Notes under the pieces: model-generated
Told to the model about the DNA's origin: nothing
Seen by the model: the letters and a program-made list of their open reading frames with translations, nothing else
Databases searched by the model: none
NCBI RefSeq assembly: GCF_001544755.2
Contig: NZ_FCOF02000007.1
Location: forward strand, 186,001-250,000
Direction: 5' to 3'
Length of the DNA stretch: 64,000 bases
Source of the DNA: Caballeronia catudaia
GTDB lineage: Bacteria; Pseudomonadota; Gammaproteobacteria; Burkholderiales; Burkholderiaceae
Made by a program: the position numbers and the translations under genes
Shown: one piece after another, positions 38,679 to 47,413 of the stretch
How positions within the stretch are numbered: position 1 is the first letter of the stretch
How the letters are laid out: each line of letters begins with the position of its first letter

Positions 38679-39418
38679 CCTCGCGCTCCGTTCAGAACCT
38701 GCGCGATGTGAATGAATTTCGCGTCGAGCTTCATGCGCTCGGCGCAGCCTTGCTGATGCATGAGACACGACATGTCGCCCGACACGATGTACTCCGCGCC
38801 CGCGCCGACGTGATCGCGCACCTTGTCCTGTCCCATGCGCACGGACACGGCCTCTTCGGTCACGGAAAACGTTCCGCCGAAACCGCAGCACTCGTCGGGG
38901 CGCGCGGGCGACACGAACTCGATGCCCTTCACGCCTTCGAGCAGCGCGCGTGGCTTCGAAAAGCGTGCGCCCGCGACTTCCGAATTCGATGTCTCGCGCA
39001 GATGCCGCACCGCGCTGCAACTGTTGTGCAGCCCGACGCGATGCGGAAACTCGGCCCACGGAAACTCCCGCACCTCCAGCACGTCGTGCAGGAATTCGAC
39101 GAGCTCATACGTATTGCCACGCACCTTCTGCACGGCGCTCGTCTGCTCGATCGCGGTGAAGTGCTCGCGCACGTGATGCACGCAACTCGCCGACGGCCCG
39201 ACGATGCAGTCGTAGTCGGCGAAATTGCGGGCGAACACGCGCTCGGCGCCCGCAGCTTCCTTGTGCGCGCCGCTATTGGCCATCGGCTGGCCGCAGCAGG
39301 TCTGATCCTGCGGATAGTCGACGTCGACCCCGAGCCGCTCGAGCAACTCCAGCGTGGCGATGCCGATCTGCGGATAGAACGCGTCGATGAAACAGGGAAC
39401 GAACAAAGCGACTTTCAT
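38675..39418 (-). CDS. lutA: Lactate utilisation protein A (CCG-domain)
   Basis: CCG-domain protein related to GlpC and heterodisulfide reductase subunit B. Two CCG motifs at C41-C42 (TCCGQPM) and C177-C178 (ECCGFGG), each with a partner Cys, suit an unusual Fe-S cluster. Length 247. First gene of the minus-strand lutABC operon; divergent from the GntR regulator. Confidence 0.95.
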   Translation of the reverse strand: MKVALFVPCFIDAFYPQIGIATLELLERLGVDVDYPQDQTCCGQPMANSGAHKEAAGAERVFARNFADYDCIVGPSASCVHHVREHFTAIEQTSAVQKVRGNTYELVEFLHDVLEVREFPWAEFPHRVGLHNSCSAVRHLRETSNSEVAGARFSKPRALLEGVKGIEFVSPARPDECCGFGGTFSVTEEAVSVRMGQDKVRDHVGAGAEYIVSGDMSCLMHQQGCAERMKLDAKFIHIAQVLNGARG

Positions 39419-39456
39419 GGCGATCCGGTGCCTGGACGTGGGGAGATTTTGGTAAG

Positions 39457-39471
39457 CTTGGTCTGACCAAG
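39457..39471. promoter_or_regulatory. Operator palindrome for the lut GntR regulator
   Basis: Perfect 15-bp palindrome CTTGGTC-T-GACCAAG in the 125-nt gap between lutA and the divergent gntR gene. Its core TTGGTCTGACCAA fits the TNGTNNNACNA-type sites of FadR-subfamily GntR proteins such as LldR, PdhR and GlcC. It lies about 40 nt before lutA and about 70 nt before the regulator, well placed to control both. Confidence 0.8.
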
Positions 39472-39543
39472 ACTTTAATGAGATGCCTCTTTCGTGTCAA
39501 ACTCGGGCAATCCCATGTTTTCAACCTGCCTTCGCGTCGAACG

Positions 39544-40287
39544 ATGACTTTCCAGCCCGTCCATGCGCATTCCTACGCCCGCGTGCGCCTCTCCGATGTC
39601 GTGTCCGGGCAGATTCGCGAGCTGATCTCGAACGGCACGCTGCTGCCGGGCCAGCGCCTGCCCGCCGAGCGCGATCTGGCCGAGCAGTTGAACGTGTCGC
39701 GCCCGTCGCTGCGCGAGGCGCTGATCCGGCTGGAGTCCGACGGTTTCATCCGTGCGGCCGGGCGCGGCGGTTTCGTCGTGTCCGATGTGACCGCGCCGCT
39801 CGTATCGCATCCGCTCGCGGCGCTGCTCGAAGAGCAGCCGAATGCAAGCGCCGACGTGCTCGAACTGCGCCACGGGCTCGAAACGCTGTCCACCGCCTAT
39901 GCCGCCGAGCGGGCGACCGAAGCCGATCTCGAACGCATCGCCGCCGCGTTCGATGCGTTGCAGACCGCCGTCGCCGAGAAAAGTACGCGCATCGCGGAGA
40001 GGGACGCGGCGTTCCACCTCGCGATCGCGGACGCGACGCACAACGTCGCGCTCGCGCACGTGATGCACGGGCTCGACGAACTGGTCCGCGAATCGATGCT
40101 CACGTCGCATCGGCTCGTCGATTACGACGATGAAGTCGAAGCGAACCTGATGGCGCAGCATCGCGCGATCTTCGAGGCGATCGTCGCGCGCGATCCGGCG
40201 CGGGCGCGCGAGTGCGCGGGCGCGCATCTCGATTACGTGCGCACGCTGTATCGCGACCGGCCGGCAAAGAAAAACCGCGCCGCTTAA
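39544..40287 (+). CDS. GntR-family (FadR subfamily) regulator of lut
   Basis: A 247-residue regulator. Winged helix-turn-helix at about 14-80 (GQRLPAERDLAEQLNVSRPSLREAL with the wing GGFVV), then an alpha-helical FCD ligand domain (about 100-235) with the expected metal/His positions in FHLAIADATHN and HRAIFEAI. The start at 39544 (MTFQPVHAHSY) is typical; an upstream in-frame ATG at 39478 would overlap the operator region. Divergent to lutABC, so a lactate-responsive repressor is inferred. Confidence 0.9.
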   Translation: MTFQPVHAHSYARVRLSDVVSGQIRELISNGTLLPGQRLPAERDLAEQLNVSRPSLREALIRLESDGFIRAAGRGGFVVSDVTAPLVSHPLAALLEEQPNASADVLELRHGLETLSTAYAAERATEADLERIAAAFDALQTAVAEKSTRIAERDAAFHLAIADATHNVALAHVMHGLDELVRESMLTSHRLVDYDDEVEANLMAQHRAIFEAIVARDPARARECAGAHLDYVRTLYRDRPAKKNRAA

Positions 40288-40431
40288 ATCCGATGACATT
40301 ACGAATCTGTAAGCCGCGCGAAAGTGATGATAGGACGCGGCCTACATGCATTTCGGACGCGCACGGCTAACGCGCATCGATCTTCCCCGCGATACTGGAA
40401 TCGTCAACAACAACACGCGAAGGAGGACAAC

Positions 40432-40506
40432 ATGCCTTATCTACTCGGATGGCTGCTCGGCGTACCGGTGATCGTTCTGGTGATTCTGTATCTGATCTTT
40501 CATTGA
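40432..40506 (+). CDS. 24-residue membrane peptide
   Basis: A 24-codon frame, MPYLLGWLLGVPVIVLVILY-LIFH, that is almost wholly hydrophobic and fits one membrane span. It has a near-perfect ribosome site, AAGGAGGA, five bases before the ATG, which argues strongly that it is translated. It lies alone between the GntR gene and creA. Short hydrophobic proteins of this kind occur in many proteobacteria; function unknown. Confidence 0.8.
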   Translation: MPYLLGWLLGVPVIVLVILYLIFH

Positions 40507-40584
40507 CCGGCAGCGCGGCACGCATCAAAAAAGCCAGGGGCGTCGATACAATACGACGCCCTTTCTCTTTTCCGAAGGCTGTCG

Positions 40585-41061
40585 ATGAATCACTCCCTCC
40601 TCACGCTCGCCGCATCGCTCACCGTGGTTTCCGGCGCGGGACTCGCGCACGCCGAGGAAATCGCCAGCGTTAACACCAACTTCCGCTTCACCGGTTCGGA
40701 CCGCGTCACGGTCGAGGCTTACGACGATCCGCTCGTCGAAGGCGTGACCTGCTATGTGTCGCGGGCGCGCACGGGCGGCGTAAAAGGCACGCTCGGCATC
40801 GCGGAAGACCCGACCGAAGCGTCGATCGCGTGCCGTCAGGTCGGCCCGATCAAGTTCGTGCAACCGCTCAAACAGAAGACCGACGTGTTCTCGGCGAGCA
40901 TGTCGTTCATCTTCAAGACGCTGCACGTGGTGCGCATCGTCGATGCGAAGCGCAACACGCTCGTCTATATGACCTACAGCGACCGCGTCGCCACCGGCAG
41001 CCCGAAGAACAGCGTGACGGCGGTGCCGGTTCCCGCAGGCACGACCATACCGGTGAAGTGA
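40585..41061 (+). CDS. creA: CreA family exported protein
   Basis: A 158-residue exported protein of the CreA family. Signal peptide about 1-23 (cut at AHA-EE). The CreA core is recognisable from IASVNTNFRF, DRVTVEAYDDP and GVTCYVSRA, and IACRQVGPI. CreA is a conserved periplasmic protein of unknown function, named only for its position beside creBCD in E. coli; no creBCD is here. A GAAGG precedes the start. Confidence 0.9.
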   Translation: MNHSLLTLAASLTVVSGAGLAHAEEIASVNTNFRFTGSDRVTVEAYDDPLVEGVTCYVSRARTGGVKGTLGIAEDPTEASIACRQVGPIKFVQPLKQKTDVFSASMSFIFKTLHVVRIVDAKRNTLVYMTYSDRVATGSPKNSVTAVPVPAGTTIPVK

Positions 41062-41138
41062 CGCGGCAACTGTCCGTTATCCGGCGAAACAAAGTTGTAA
41101 ACTGTGCGATTTCCCTGACCGTTCGCCTTTCTCGCGCC

Positions 41139-41960
41139 ATGACCACCGCCCGCTTCCGCAATGCCGCACGCTACTGGCGCTCGCCGCTCGTGCCGGACGC
41201 GGACATGGTCACGGCCGAATACTACGATCATGAGTTCACGCCGCATTGGCACGACGCCTACACCGTGCCGGTGATCGAAGCGGGCGCGGAGTGTTACGAC
41301 TATCGAGGCGCGCATCACGTCGCCGAGGCCGGCTCCGTGCCGGTGATCAATCCAGGCGAAGTGCACACGGGCGCGCGGGCCGTCGATGCCGGCTGGCGTT
41401 ATCGCGTGTTCTATCTGCCGGTGCCGTTCGTCGAAGACCTCGCTCGCGACATGTCGGCGCAAACGACGTCGCCGCCGTGGTTTCCCGTCGACATCATTCG
41501 CGATCCCGATCTGGCGCGGCGGCTAATGATCGCGCATCGGCTGCTGGAAGACGGCGCCGATCCGCTCGCCGCGGAACTCGCCCTCGTCGATGCGACGACG
41601 ACGCTGCTCGGACGGCACGCGCTCGAGCGCCCGGATGTCGCGCCGCTCGCTGCGGACGCCCGCCGCGTCGCGACGATGAAATCGCGCCTCGCGGACGATC
41701 TCCTGGAACCGCTGACGCTCGCCGAACTCGCGCAAACGGTCGGCCTCTCGACCTTTCACGCCGCGCGCCTCTTCACGCGCGAGACCGGTCTTGCACCGCA
41801 CGCGTGGCGCAACCAGATGCGCATCGTGCGCGCGCTCCCGGCGTTGCGCGCGGGCGCATCCGTCACCGATGTCGCCGCGGCGAGCGGCTTCACCGATCAG
41901 AGCCATTTCACGCGCCATTTCAAACGCACGTTTGGCGTGCCGCCCGGCCGCTGGCGCTGA
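41139..41960 (+). CDS. AraC-family transcriptional regulator
   Basis: A 273-residue AraC regulator with an N-terminal cupin domain (about 15-110, HEFTPHWHDAY and INPGEVHTG) and two C-terminal helix-turn-helix motifs: LAELAQTVGLSTFHAARLF and VTDVAAASGFTDQSHFTRHF. The start at 41139 is chosen because the upstream reading overlaps creA in another frame. It lies 93 nt upstream of azlC, its likely target. Confidence 0.92.
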   Translation: MTTARFRNAARYWRSPLVPDADMVTAEYYDHEFTPHWHDAYTVPVIEAGAECYDYRGAHHVAEAGSVPVINPGEVHTGARAVDAGWRYRVFYLPVPFVEDLARDMSAQTTSPPWFPVDIIRDPDLARRLMIAHRLLEDGADPLAAELALVDATTTLLGRHALERPDVAPLAADARRVATMKSRLADDLLEPLTLAELAQTVGLSTFHAARLFTRETGLAPHAWRNQMRIVRALPALRAGASVTDVAAASGFTDQSHFTRHFKRTFGVPPGRWR

Positions 41961-42053
41961 GTCCATCGGCGGCATCGACGGACAGGAAAGCGCAAGAACG
42001 TACAAGCATTCGAAGCGGCGGCGTACGTATCCTCGCTTCCATAGGAGGACATC

Positions 42054-42797
42054 TTGAAAGCAACACCTTTGCGCGAGTTCGCCGCCGGCGCCCGCGACAC
42101 CATTCCGATGATGATCGGCGCCGCGCCCTTCGGCGTGATCTTCGGCACGCTCGTCACCGCGAGTCCGCTGACGCTCTGGCACGGCCAGCTGATGTCGCTC
42201 GCCGTGTTCGCGGGCTCGGCGCAGTTCATCGCGGTCGGGCTGATCGCATCGCACGCGAGCTTCGCCGTCATCTGGGCGACGACGCTCGTCGTCAATCTGC
42301 GTCACGTGCTGTATTCCGCGACGCTCGCGCCCTATGTCGCGCATTTGCCGCGCCGCTGGCGCTGGGCGCTCGCGGGCGTCATGACCGACGAAGTCTTTGC
42401 CGTCGCCTACGCGCATTATCGGAAGCGCGCGCCGGGGGAGACCGGGCCGCACTACTTCCTCGGCTCGGGTCTCTCGATGTACCTGAACTGGCAGCTATGG
42501 ACGCTCGTCGGACTGCTGTTCGGCGCGGCGTTTCCCGGTCTGAAATCGCTCGGCCTCGACTTCGCCATGGTCGCGACGTTCATCGCGATCATCGTGCCGC
42601 AGCTCGTCGCGGTGCGCTTCGTCGCGGCGGCCGCGGCTTCCGGCGTGCTGTCGTTCGCGTGGCAAGGGTGGCCGTACAAGCTCGGGCTGCTCGCCGCCGT
42701 GTTCGTGGGCGTCGCGGTGGGCATGGTGCTCACGCTGATGGAAAACCGGCCGCAGACGAAGCATCGCCTGAAGAACGCCAAGGAGCGCACGCAATGA
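42054..42797 (+). CDS. azlC: AzlC family branched-chain amino acid exporter, large subunit
   Basis: A 247-residue membrane protein of the AzlC/LivE family, which with AzlD exports branched-chain amino acids or analogues. AAPFGVIFGTLV and VFAGSAQFIAVGLI in the first half and WATTLVVNLRHVLYSATLAPY are family blocks. Translation starts at TTG 42054, 5 nt after a strong AGGAGGAC site; no ATG lies upstream in frame nearby. It overlaps azlD by 4 nt. Confidence 0.92.
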   Translation: MKATPLREFAAGARDTIPMMIGAAPFGVIFGTLVTASPLTLWHGQLMSLAVFAGSAQFIAVGLIASHASFAVIWATTLVVNLRHVLYSATLAPYVAHLPRRWRWALAGVMTDEVFAVAYAHYRKRAPGETGPHYFLGSGLSMYLNWQLWTLVGLLFGAAFPGLKSLGLDFAMVATFIAIIVPQLVAVRFVAAAAASGVLSFAWQGWPYKLGLLAAVFVGVAVGMVLTLMENRPQTKHRLKNAKERTQ

Positions 42798-43123
42798 CGA
42801 TGAACTACGTCTGGTTGATCATCGGGATGGCGCTCGTGACCTACGTGATCCGCGCCGCCGTCTTCGTGCTGGGCGAACGCCTGCCCTTTCCGCCGGTCGT
42901 GCGCAGCGCGCTCTCGTTCGTGCCGGTGACGGTGCTCACCGCGATCATCGTGCCAATGACCGTCTCGCCGCACGGCAACGGCGCCGAGCTCACGTGGCGC
43001 AATCCGCAACTGGTGGCGGTGCTCGTCGCGGTCATCGTTTGCGCGCTCACGAAACGGCCGCTTTTGACGATCGCCGTGTCGCTCGCGGTATTTTTCCTGT
43101 GGCAGTTCGTCGTGCTGCGCTAG
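42794..43123 (+). CDS. azlD: AzlD family branched-chain amino acid exporter, small subunit
   Basis: A 109-residue membrane protein with three or four hydrophobic segments, the small partner of AzlC. YVIRAAVFVLGERL, PFPPVVRSALSFVPVTVLTAII and LTKRPLLTIAVSLAVFFLW are typical. The ATG overlaps the azlC stop (ATGA). Confidence 0.92.
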   Translation: MTMNYVWLIIGMALVTYVIRAAVFVLGERLPFPPVVRSALSFVPVTVLTAIIVPMTVSPHGNGAELTWRNPQLVAVLVAVIVCALTKRPLLTIAVSLAVFFLWQFVVLR

Positions 43124-43132
43124 ACGTTTTCC

Positions 43133-43157
43133 GCCGATCCACTGCCGATCGGCTTTC
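43133..43157 (+). terminator. Weak terminator after azlD
   Basis: Seven-base stem GCCGATC/GATCGGC (43133-43139 with 43147-43153) with a seven-base loop, followed only by TTTC. It lies 10 nt past the azlD stop. The poor T-run makes it a weak or partial terminator. Confidence 0.35.
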
Positions 43158-43289
43158 AAAAAGCCTCGAAGAAGTCTCAAGTTCCCGGAAAGCGCGCCGA
43201 TATCAGAAACGAATGGACTCCGCCCGAAAGAGCGGCGCCGCCAGCATTTCCCGCCCTCGGCGCACCGGAGGGCGGAACCGGGAACCAAC

Positions 43290-44054
43290 ATGCGTCAAAT
43301 CACCCTTTCGCTTCGCGACGAGACGATTGCTTCGCTGGAACGCGACTTCGAAGCGTTCTTGCGTCTGTCGCTGAAGCTCGATCCACAATTCGTCACGCCA
43401 TCGTTCGAGGACTTCCTGCGGGCGAAGCTGCTCGACAACCACACGCCGCTCACCGAGCAGGCCGTGCAGCGCATGCTCACGCACGGCCAGTACGCGTGGG
43501 CGAAGCGCGCGCTCGACAAGGAGTTTCCCGACGTCGTCGAAATCCTGATCCGTCAGGCGGCCGGGCACGGCTTCGCATTCGCGATCCGCGCCGACTGGAC
43601 CGCGGAGGATCTCGTGAGGGCGTCGCGCGAATGGGCGATGGCGATCGTCACCGAAGCGAAGGGCGACGTGTCGCAAGTGGACATGCTCGCATCGCAGATC
43701 AAGTCGGCGGCGGCGGATATCCGTGAAGTCGAGGAAAAGATGCAGACGCCCGCGTGGCGCCTTGCCGATTCGCTGCGCCAGCGCGTGTACGAAACGAAAA
43801 TTTCGGTGGAGACGAGCATCGGTTCGACGGCGCGCGAAAAGCTCGGCGAATTGCGCTGCCTGCTGCGGCTGGGCATCGTCTATGGATCGATTCAGAAGCA
43901 GGAGGCGCAGCAGGTGCTCGAATACCTGCGCTCGCTGCGGCCCGAGCTTTTCGTCGAAGAGCCCCACGACGGCTTCACGCGCTTCGCCGCGTGGCTGCGC
44001 AGCATCTTCGCGCCGGCGCCGCGTGCGCCGAGCACGTCACGCGCGCCGCGATAA
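43290..44054 (+). CDS. Conserved-looking protein of unknown function
   Basis: A 254-residue soluble protein I do not recognise. The first 48 residues (RQITLSLRDETIASLERDF, then a second helix ending LRAKLLD) have the strand-helix-helix pattern of ribbon-helix-helix DNA-binding domains, but this is only a pattern judgement. The rest is mainly helical, with a KAKG-type charged middle and a Pro/Ala/Ser tail of 20 residues. Codon use is like its neighbours. It stands alone between azlD and the convergent helicase. Confidence 0.75.
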   Translation: MRQITLSLRDETIASLERDFEAFLRLSLKLDPQFVTPSFEDFLRAKLLDNHTPLTEQAVQRMLTHGQYAWAKRALDKEFPDVVEILIRQAAGHGFAFAIRADWTAEDLVRASREWAMAIVTEAKGDVSQVDMLASQIKSAAADIREVEEKMQTPAWRLADSLRQRVYETKISVETSIGSTAREKLGELRCLLRLGIVYGSIQKQEAQQVLEYLRSLRPELFVEEPHDGFTRFAAWLRSIFAPAPRAPSTSRAPR

Positions 44055-44059
44055 GCGTT

Positions 44060-46246
44060 TCAGTCCCACATTCCTTTCAGGCGCGCCGCGATATCGATTT
44101 TCGCTTTCGCCGCCGCCGCGAGCCCCGCAGCCGTCGGCGCGGCGGGCGCGATAACCGGCGGCCATGCCGCCGCCTCGAAGTTCTGCATCAGATGCGGCGG
44201 GATGAAACGCGTGCGCTGCGCCCATACGTGCCGGTCGCCGAGATGCGTCTGGTTGTGCACGTAGAAACGCTGCGGCGTGACGATGTGCAAGTCTTCCTTT
44301 GCGCGCGTCATCGCGACATAGAGCAGACGCCGTTCTTCGTCGATTTCCTCGTCGCTGCCCGTGCCGAGATCGGACGGAATACAGCCATCCACGCCGTTCA
44401 GCACGAACACGTTGCGCCACTCCTGGCCCTTCGCCGAGTGAATGGTCGAGAGAATCAGATAGTCCTCGTCGAGTAGCGGCACGCCGGATTCGTCGCTCGT
44501 CGCGTCGGGCGGATCGAGCGTGAGCTCGGTGAGGAAGCGCTCGCGCGTCGGATACGTCGACGCGATGCTTTCCATCTGCAATACGTCGCCGATGCGGATC
44601 GCCGCGTCTTCGTGGTTGCGCTCCAGATGCGGCTCGTACCAGCGGCGAATCATCTCGAACTCGGCGGGCCAGCCGGATTCGCGGCCGCAGAGTTTCGCCA
44701 TCAGGCCGACGAAGCGCGGCCAGTCATCGCTGGCGCGCGCGGGCGCGTGGAACGCCGCGATTGCGCTCGATGCCACCGCGTCGGGCGCGCTCACGCTATC
44801 CAGCAAGCGCCCGGCGATTGCCGGCCCGACGCCCGGCAATAGTTGCGCGACGCGAAAGCCCGCGACGCGATCGCGCGGATTCTCCGCCCAGCGCAGCACC
44901 GCGAGCACGTCTTTCACGTGGACGGAATCGAGAAACTTGAGGCCGCCGAATTTCACGAACGGAATGTTCCGGCGCGTGAGCTCGATTTCGAGCGTCGCGC
45001 TGTGATGCGCCGCGCGAAAGAGCACCGCCTGCGCCTTCAGCTTCATGCCCGACTCGCGCGCCTCCAGCACTTTCTCGACGACATAACGCGCCTGATCCGC
45101 CTCGTCCGCGACGCTGACGACGCGCGGCTTTTGCGCCGAGGCCTTGTCGGTCCACAGATTCTTCGTGTAGCGCTCGGACGCGAGGCCGATCACCGCGTTC
45201 GACGCCTCCAGGATCGGCTGCGTCGAGCGATAGTTGCGATCCAGCGTGACGGTCGCGGCGGGCGGATCGAAATGGCCGGGGAAATCGAGGATATTGCGCA
45301 CCGTCGCGCCGCGGAACGAATAGATGGACTGCGCATCGTCGCCGACGACCGTGAGGCCGCGCCCGTCCGGTTTCATCGCCAGGAGAATGGATGCCTGCAG
45401 GCGATTCGTGTCCTGATATTCGTCGACGAGCACGTGATCGAAACGGCTCGCGAGATCCGCGGCCACCGACGGCTCCGCCGCGAGATGCGACCAGTAGAGC
45501 AGCAGATCGTCGTAATCGAGCACGCTTTGCGCCTGTTTCGCGCTGACATAGGCGGCGAAGAGGCGCTTGAGGTCGGCTTCCCATTCGCGGCACCACGGAT
45601 ACGACTGATCGAGCACGACGGCAAGCGAGGCGCCCGTGTTGACGACGCGCGAGTAGATCGCGAAGCACGTCGACTTGGCTGGAAAGCGCTTTTCCTTCGA
45701 CGACAGACCGAGTTCGTGCCGCACGAGATTCATGAGATCGGCGGAATCTTCGCGGTCGTTGATGGTGAACGATGGCGCAAGTCCGACGAGATCGGCGTAA
45801 TCGCGCAGCAAACGCGCGCCGACGCCGTGAAACGTGCCCGACCACGTCAGGCCCTGCGCGATGGCGCTCTTTTTCCCGAGCGCGTTCATCGCGATACGCG
45901 TCACGCGCCGGGTCATTTCGAGCGCCGCGCGCCGTGAAAACGTGAGCAGCAGGATGCGATGCGGGTCCGCGCCCTTCACCAGCAGATGCGCGACACGATG
46001 CGCGAGCGTGTTGGTCTTTCCCGAACCCGCGCCCGCGATAACGAGCAGCGGTCCGCCACGGCGGTCGGGTTCATCGACGCCGAATTCGACGGCCTCGCGC
46101 TGTGCCGCGTTGAGCTTCGCGAGGTAGTCGGCGACTTGCTTCGCCGTGGATTCGGCGGTGGATCGGGAAGCGGCGTCGGCGGTATCGGGAAGCGTGAGCA
46201 CGGAGGAAAGGCGGCGGGAAATGAGTGACGCACACTGTATATCCAT
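44060..46246 (-). CDS. UvrD/Rep-family superfamily 1 DNA helicase
   Basis: A 728-residue SF1A helicase. Motif I is GAGSGKTNTL, then TFSRRAALEM (Ia), the DEYQDTN Walker B (II), VVGDDAQSIYSFRGA (III), NYRSTQ (IV), STIHSAKGQEW (V) and VAMTRAKEDL (VI). It is closer to Rep/UvrD than to RecB and lacks a nuclease domain. The start at 46246 (MDIQCASL) is chosen because codons above it read as noncoding. Which repair or replication pathway it serves cannot be told. Confidence 0.93.
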   Translation of the reverse strand: MDIQCASLISRRLSSVLTLPDTADAASRSTAESTAKQVADYLAKLNAAQREAVEFGVDEPDRRGGPLLVIAGAGSGKTNTLAHRVAHLLVKGADPHRILLLTFSRRAALEMTRRVTRIAMNALGKKSAIAQGLTWSGTFHGVGARLLRDYADLVGLAPSFTINDREDSADLMNLVRHELGLSSKEKRFPAKSTCFAIYSRVVNTGASLAVVLDQSYPWCREWEADLKRLFAAYVSAKQAQSVLDYDDLLLYWSHLAAEPSVAADLASRFDHVLVDEYQDTNRLQASILLAMKPDGRGLTVVGDDAQSIYSFRGATVRNILDFPGHFDPPAATVTLDRNYRSTQPILEASNAVIGLASERYTKNLWTDKASAQKPRVVSVADEADQARYVVEKVLEARESGMKLKAQAVLFRAAHHSATLEIELTRRNIPFVKFGGLKFLDSVHVKDVLAVLRWAENPRDRVAGFRVAQLLPGVGPAIAGRLLDSVSAPDAVASSAIAAFHAPARASDDWPRFVGLMAKLCGRESGWPAEFEMIRRWYEPHLERNHEDAAIRIGDVLQMESIASTYPTRERFLTELTLDPPDATSDESGVPLLDEDYLILSTIHSAKGQEWRNVFVLNGVDGCIPSDLGTGSDEEIDEERRLLYVAMTRAKEDLHIVTPQRFYVHNQTHLGDRHVWAQRTRFIPPHLMQNFEAAAWPPVIAPAAPTAAGLAAAAKAKIDIAARLKGMWD

Positions 46247-46349
46247 ACAACCCGCGCGCGCAAGTCTTTGGCCCGATTGCGCTTTTGGCCCCAAATGCAA
46301 CGAGCCCGGTCCGCACGGAGCCGGGCTCGCATCGCTACTTCGAAGAGCG

Positions 46350-46607
46350 TTACTGCGCCTTCTTCGCGTTCTTCACTTTCGCGTCGGCGGCGGCTTCATT
46401 GGCTTCGGATTGCGCCTCCGTTTTCTTCTTGTCGGCCTTGGCCTGCGCGACGGCGGAGTCCTTGTCGGCCTCGGCCTGCTTCTTCGCGGCCTTCTGATCG
46501 GCCTTCGTCGGGGCGTCGCTCGTCGTCTGCGCGAACGATGCCACGCTCGCGCTCGCGAACGTTCCGGCGATCAACGCGGCCAGCAGTGCGTGTGTTTTTC
46601 GATTCAT
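46350..46607 (-). CDS. Small Lys/Ala-rich exported protein
   Basis: An 85-residue protein with a signal peptide (about 1-26, cut at SFA-QT) and a mature part composed almost only of Lys, Ala, Asp, Glu and Gln (KADQKAAKKQAEADKDS and similar), probably helical or disordered. Start fixed by GGGAGGAC 3-4 nt before the ATG at 46607. The paralogue just upstream has the same build. Function unknown. Confidence 0.75.
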   Translation of the reverse strand: MNRKTHALLAALIAGTFASASVASFAQTTSDAPTKADQKAAKKQAEADKDSAVAQAKADKKKTEAQSEANEAAADAKVKNAKKAQ

Positions 46608-46680
46608 GATGTCCTCCCTTGTTTTCGATGGATGCCGCAAGACCATCTGCGACGAGCAGCGGCCTCGCGGCGCATCACGC

Positions 46681-47112
46681 TCAGTGCTGCAGGCCCGTAT
46701 CCTTCGGCGTGCCCGGCTCTGTCGCGTTCAGTTCCGCCTTGGCGGCGTCCTTGTCCGCCTTGCGGTTGATCTTGGCGTTCTGCAGTTCTTCCTTGTACTG
46801 CGCCTTGGCCTGCTGGTTCTGCGCCTTCAGTTCGGCCTTCGACGCTTTCTTCGACGCGCGATATTCGGCGTTCGCCTCGGCGTTCGCGTTGCGGCGCTGG
46901 ACGAGCGGATCGGTCGGCGCCGGCTCGACGACGTTGTGCGGCGGCGGCGTCACGGGCGCTTGTCCGGCCATTTGGCCCGGCATCTGAGCCGGCGCGGCCT
47001 GCATGGTTTGCGGCTGAACCGGCGCGGATTGCGTCGTGGTCTGGGCATAAGCGCCGGATGCGGCGAGCGTGGCGATGGCGGAACCGATCAAAAGGATTCG
47101 TGCGCGAGTCAT
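46681..47112 (-). CDS. Lys/Ala-rich exported protein, paralogue of the next gene
   Basis: A 143-residue protein with a signal peptide (about 1-23, cut at AYA-QT), a Pro/Gln/Met-rich linker (about 25-70) and a Lys/Ala/Glu-rich helical tail (EYRASKKASKAELKAQNQQA). It lies 73 nt upstream of the shorter relative on the same strand, so they may be cotranscribed. Resembles no domain I can name. Confidence 0.75.
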   Translation of the reverse strand: MTRARILLIGSAIATLAASGAYAQTTTQSAPVQPQTMQAAPAQMPGQMAGQAPVTPPPHNVVEPAPTDPLVQRRNANAEANAEYRASKKASKAELKAQNQQAKAQYKEELQNAKINRKADKDAAKAELNATEPGTPKDTGLQH

Positions 47113-47413
47113 GAGCTAGTCCTCTCTGTAGTTGGCGTCGGCGGCGCTCTGACGACGATGAAACGAGCGATCCGCGCGACTTTTGTCGATTGGAAAGATG
47201 ACCGAAGCTGCATCGATCAAACAGTCGGACGGCGTGCGATCGGGCGAGTTCTCGAAAACCAGTCATTGTTACCGACGGTTTCATCTGGCTACATTTGCCA
47301 GTCACTGCCCTTGCGACCGTATTACCGGCGTCCGCGATGCAGACAGCACGACGCATGCCCAGGACAGCAGCGGCCGTGGTTTATCATGGAGGCCTTTCCT
47401 GTCTCACCGTCCC
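47113..47413. other. Divergent intergenic region
   Basis: 301 nt between the Lys/Ala-rich protein gene and the S4 protein gene. It should hold promoters in both directions; no clear -35/-10 pair or palindrome was identified, and frames here lack ribosome sites. Confidence 0.4.

Noticed and set aside
40311..40344. Inverted repeat GCCGCG/CGCGGC after the GntR gene as terminator
   Set aside because: Loop of about 18 nt and no T-run; in GC-rich DNA such a pairing is expected by chance.
46302..46328. Hairpin GAGCCCGG/CCGGGCTC as a terminator of the Lys/Ala-rich gene
   Set aside because: Strong stem, but no T-run follows on the minus strand, so a rho-independent terminator is not supported; it may be a stability element.
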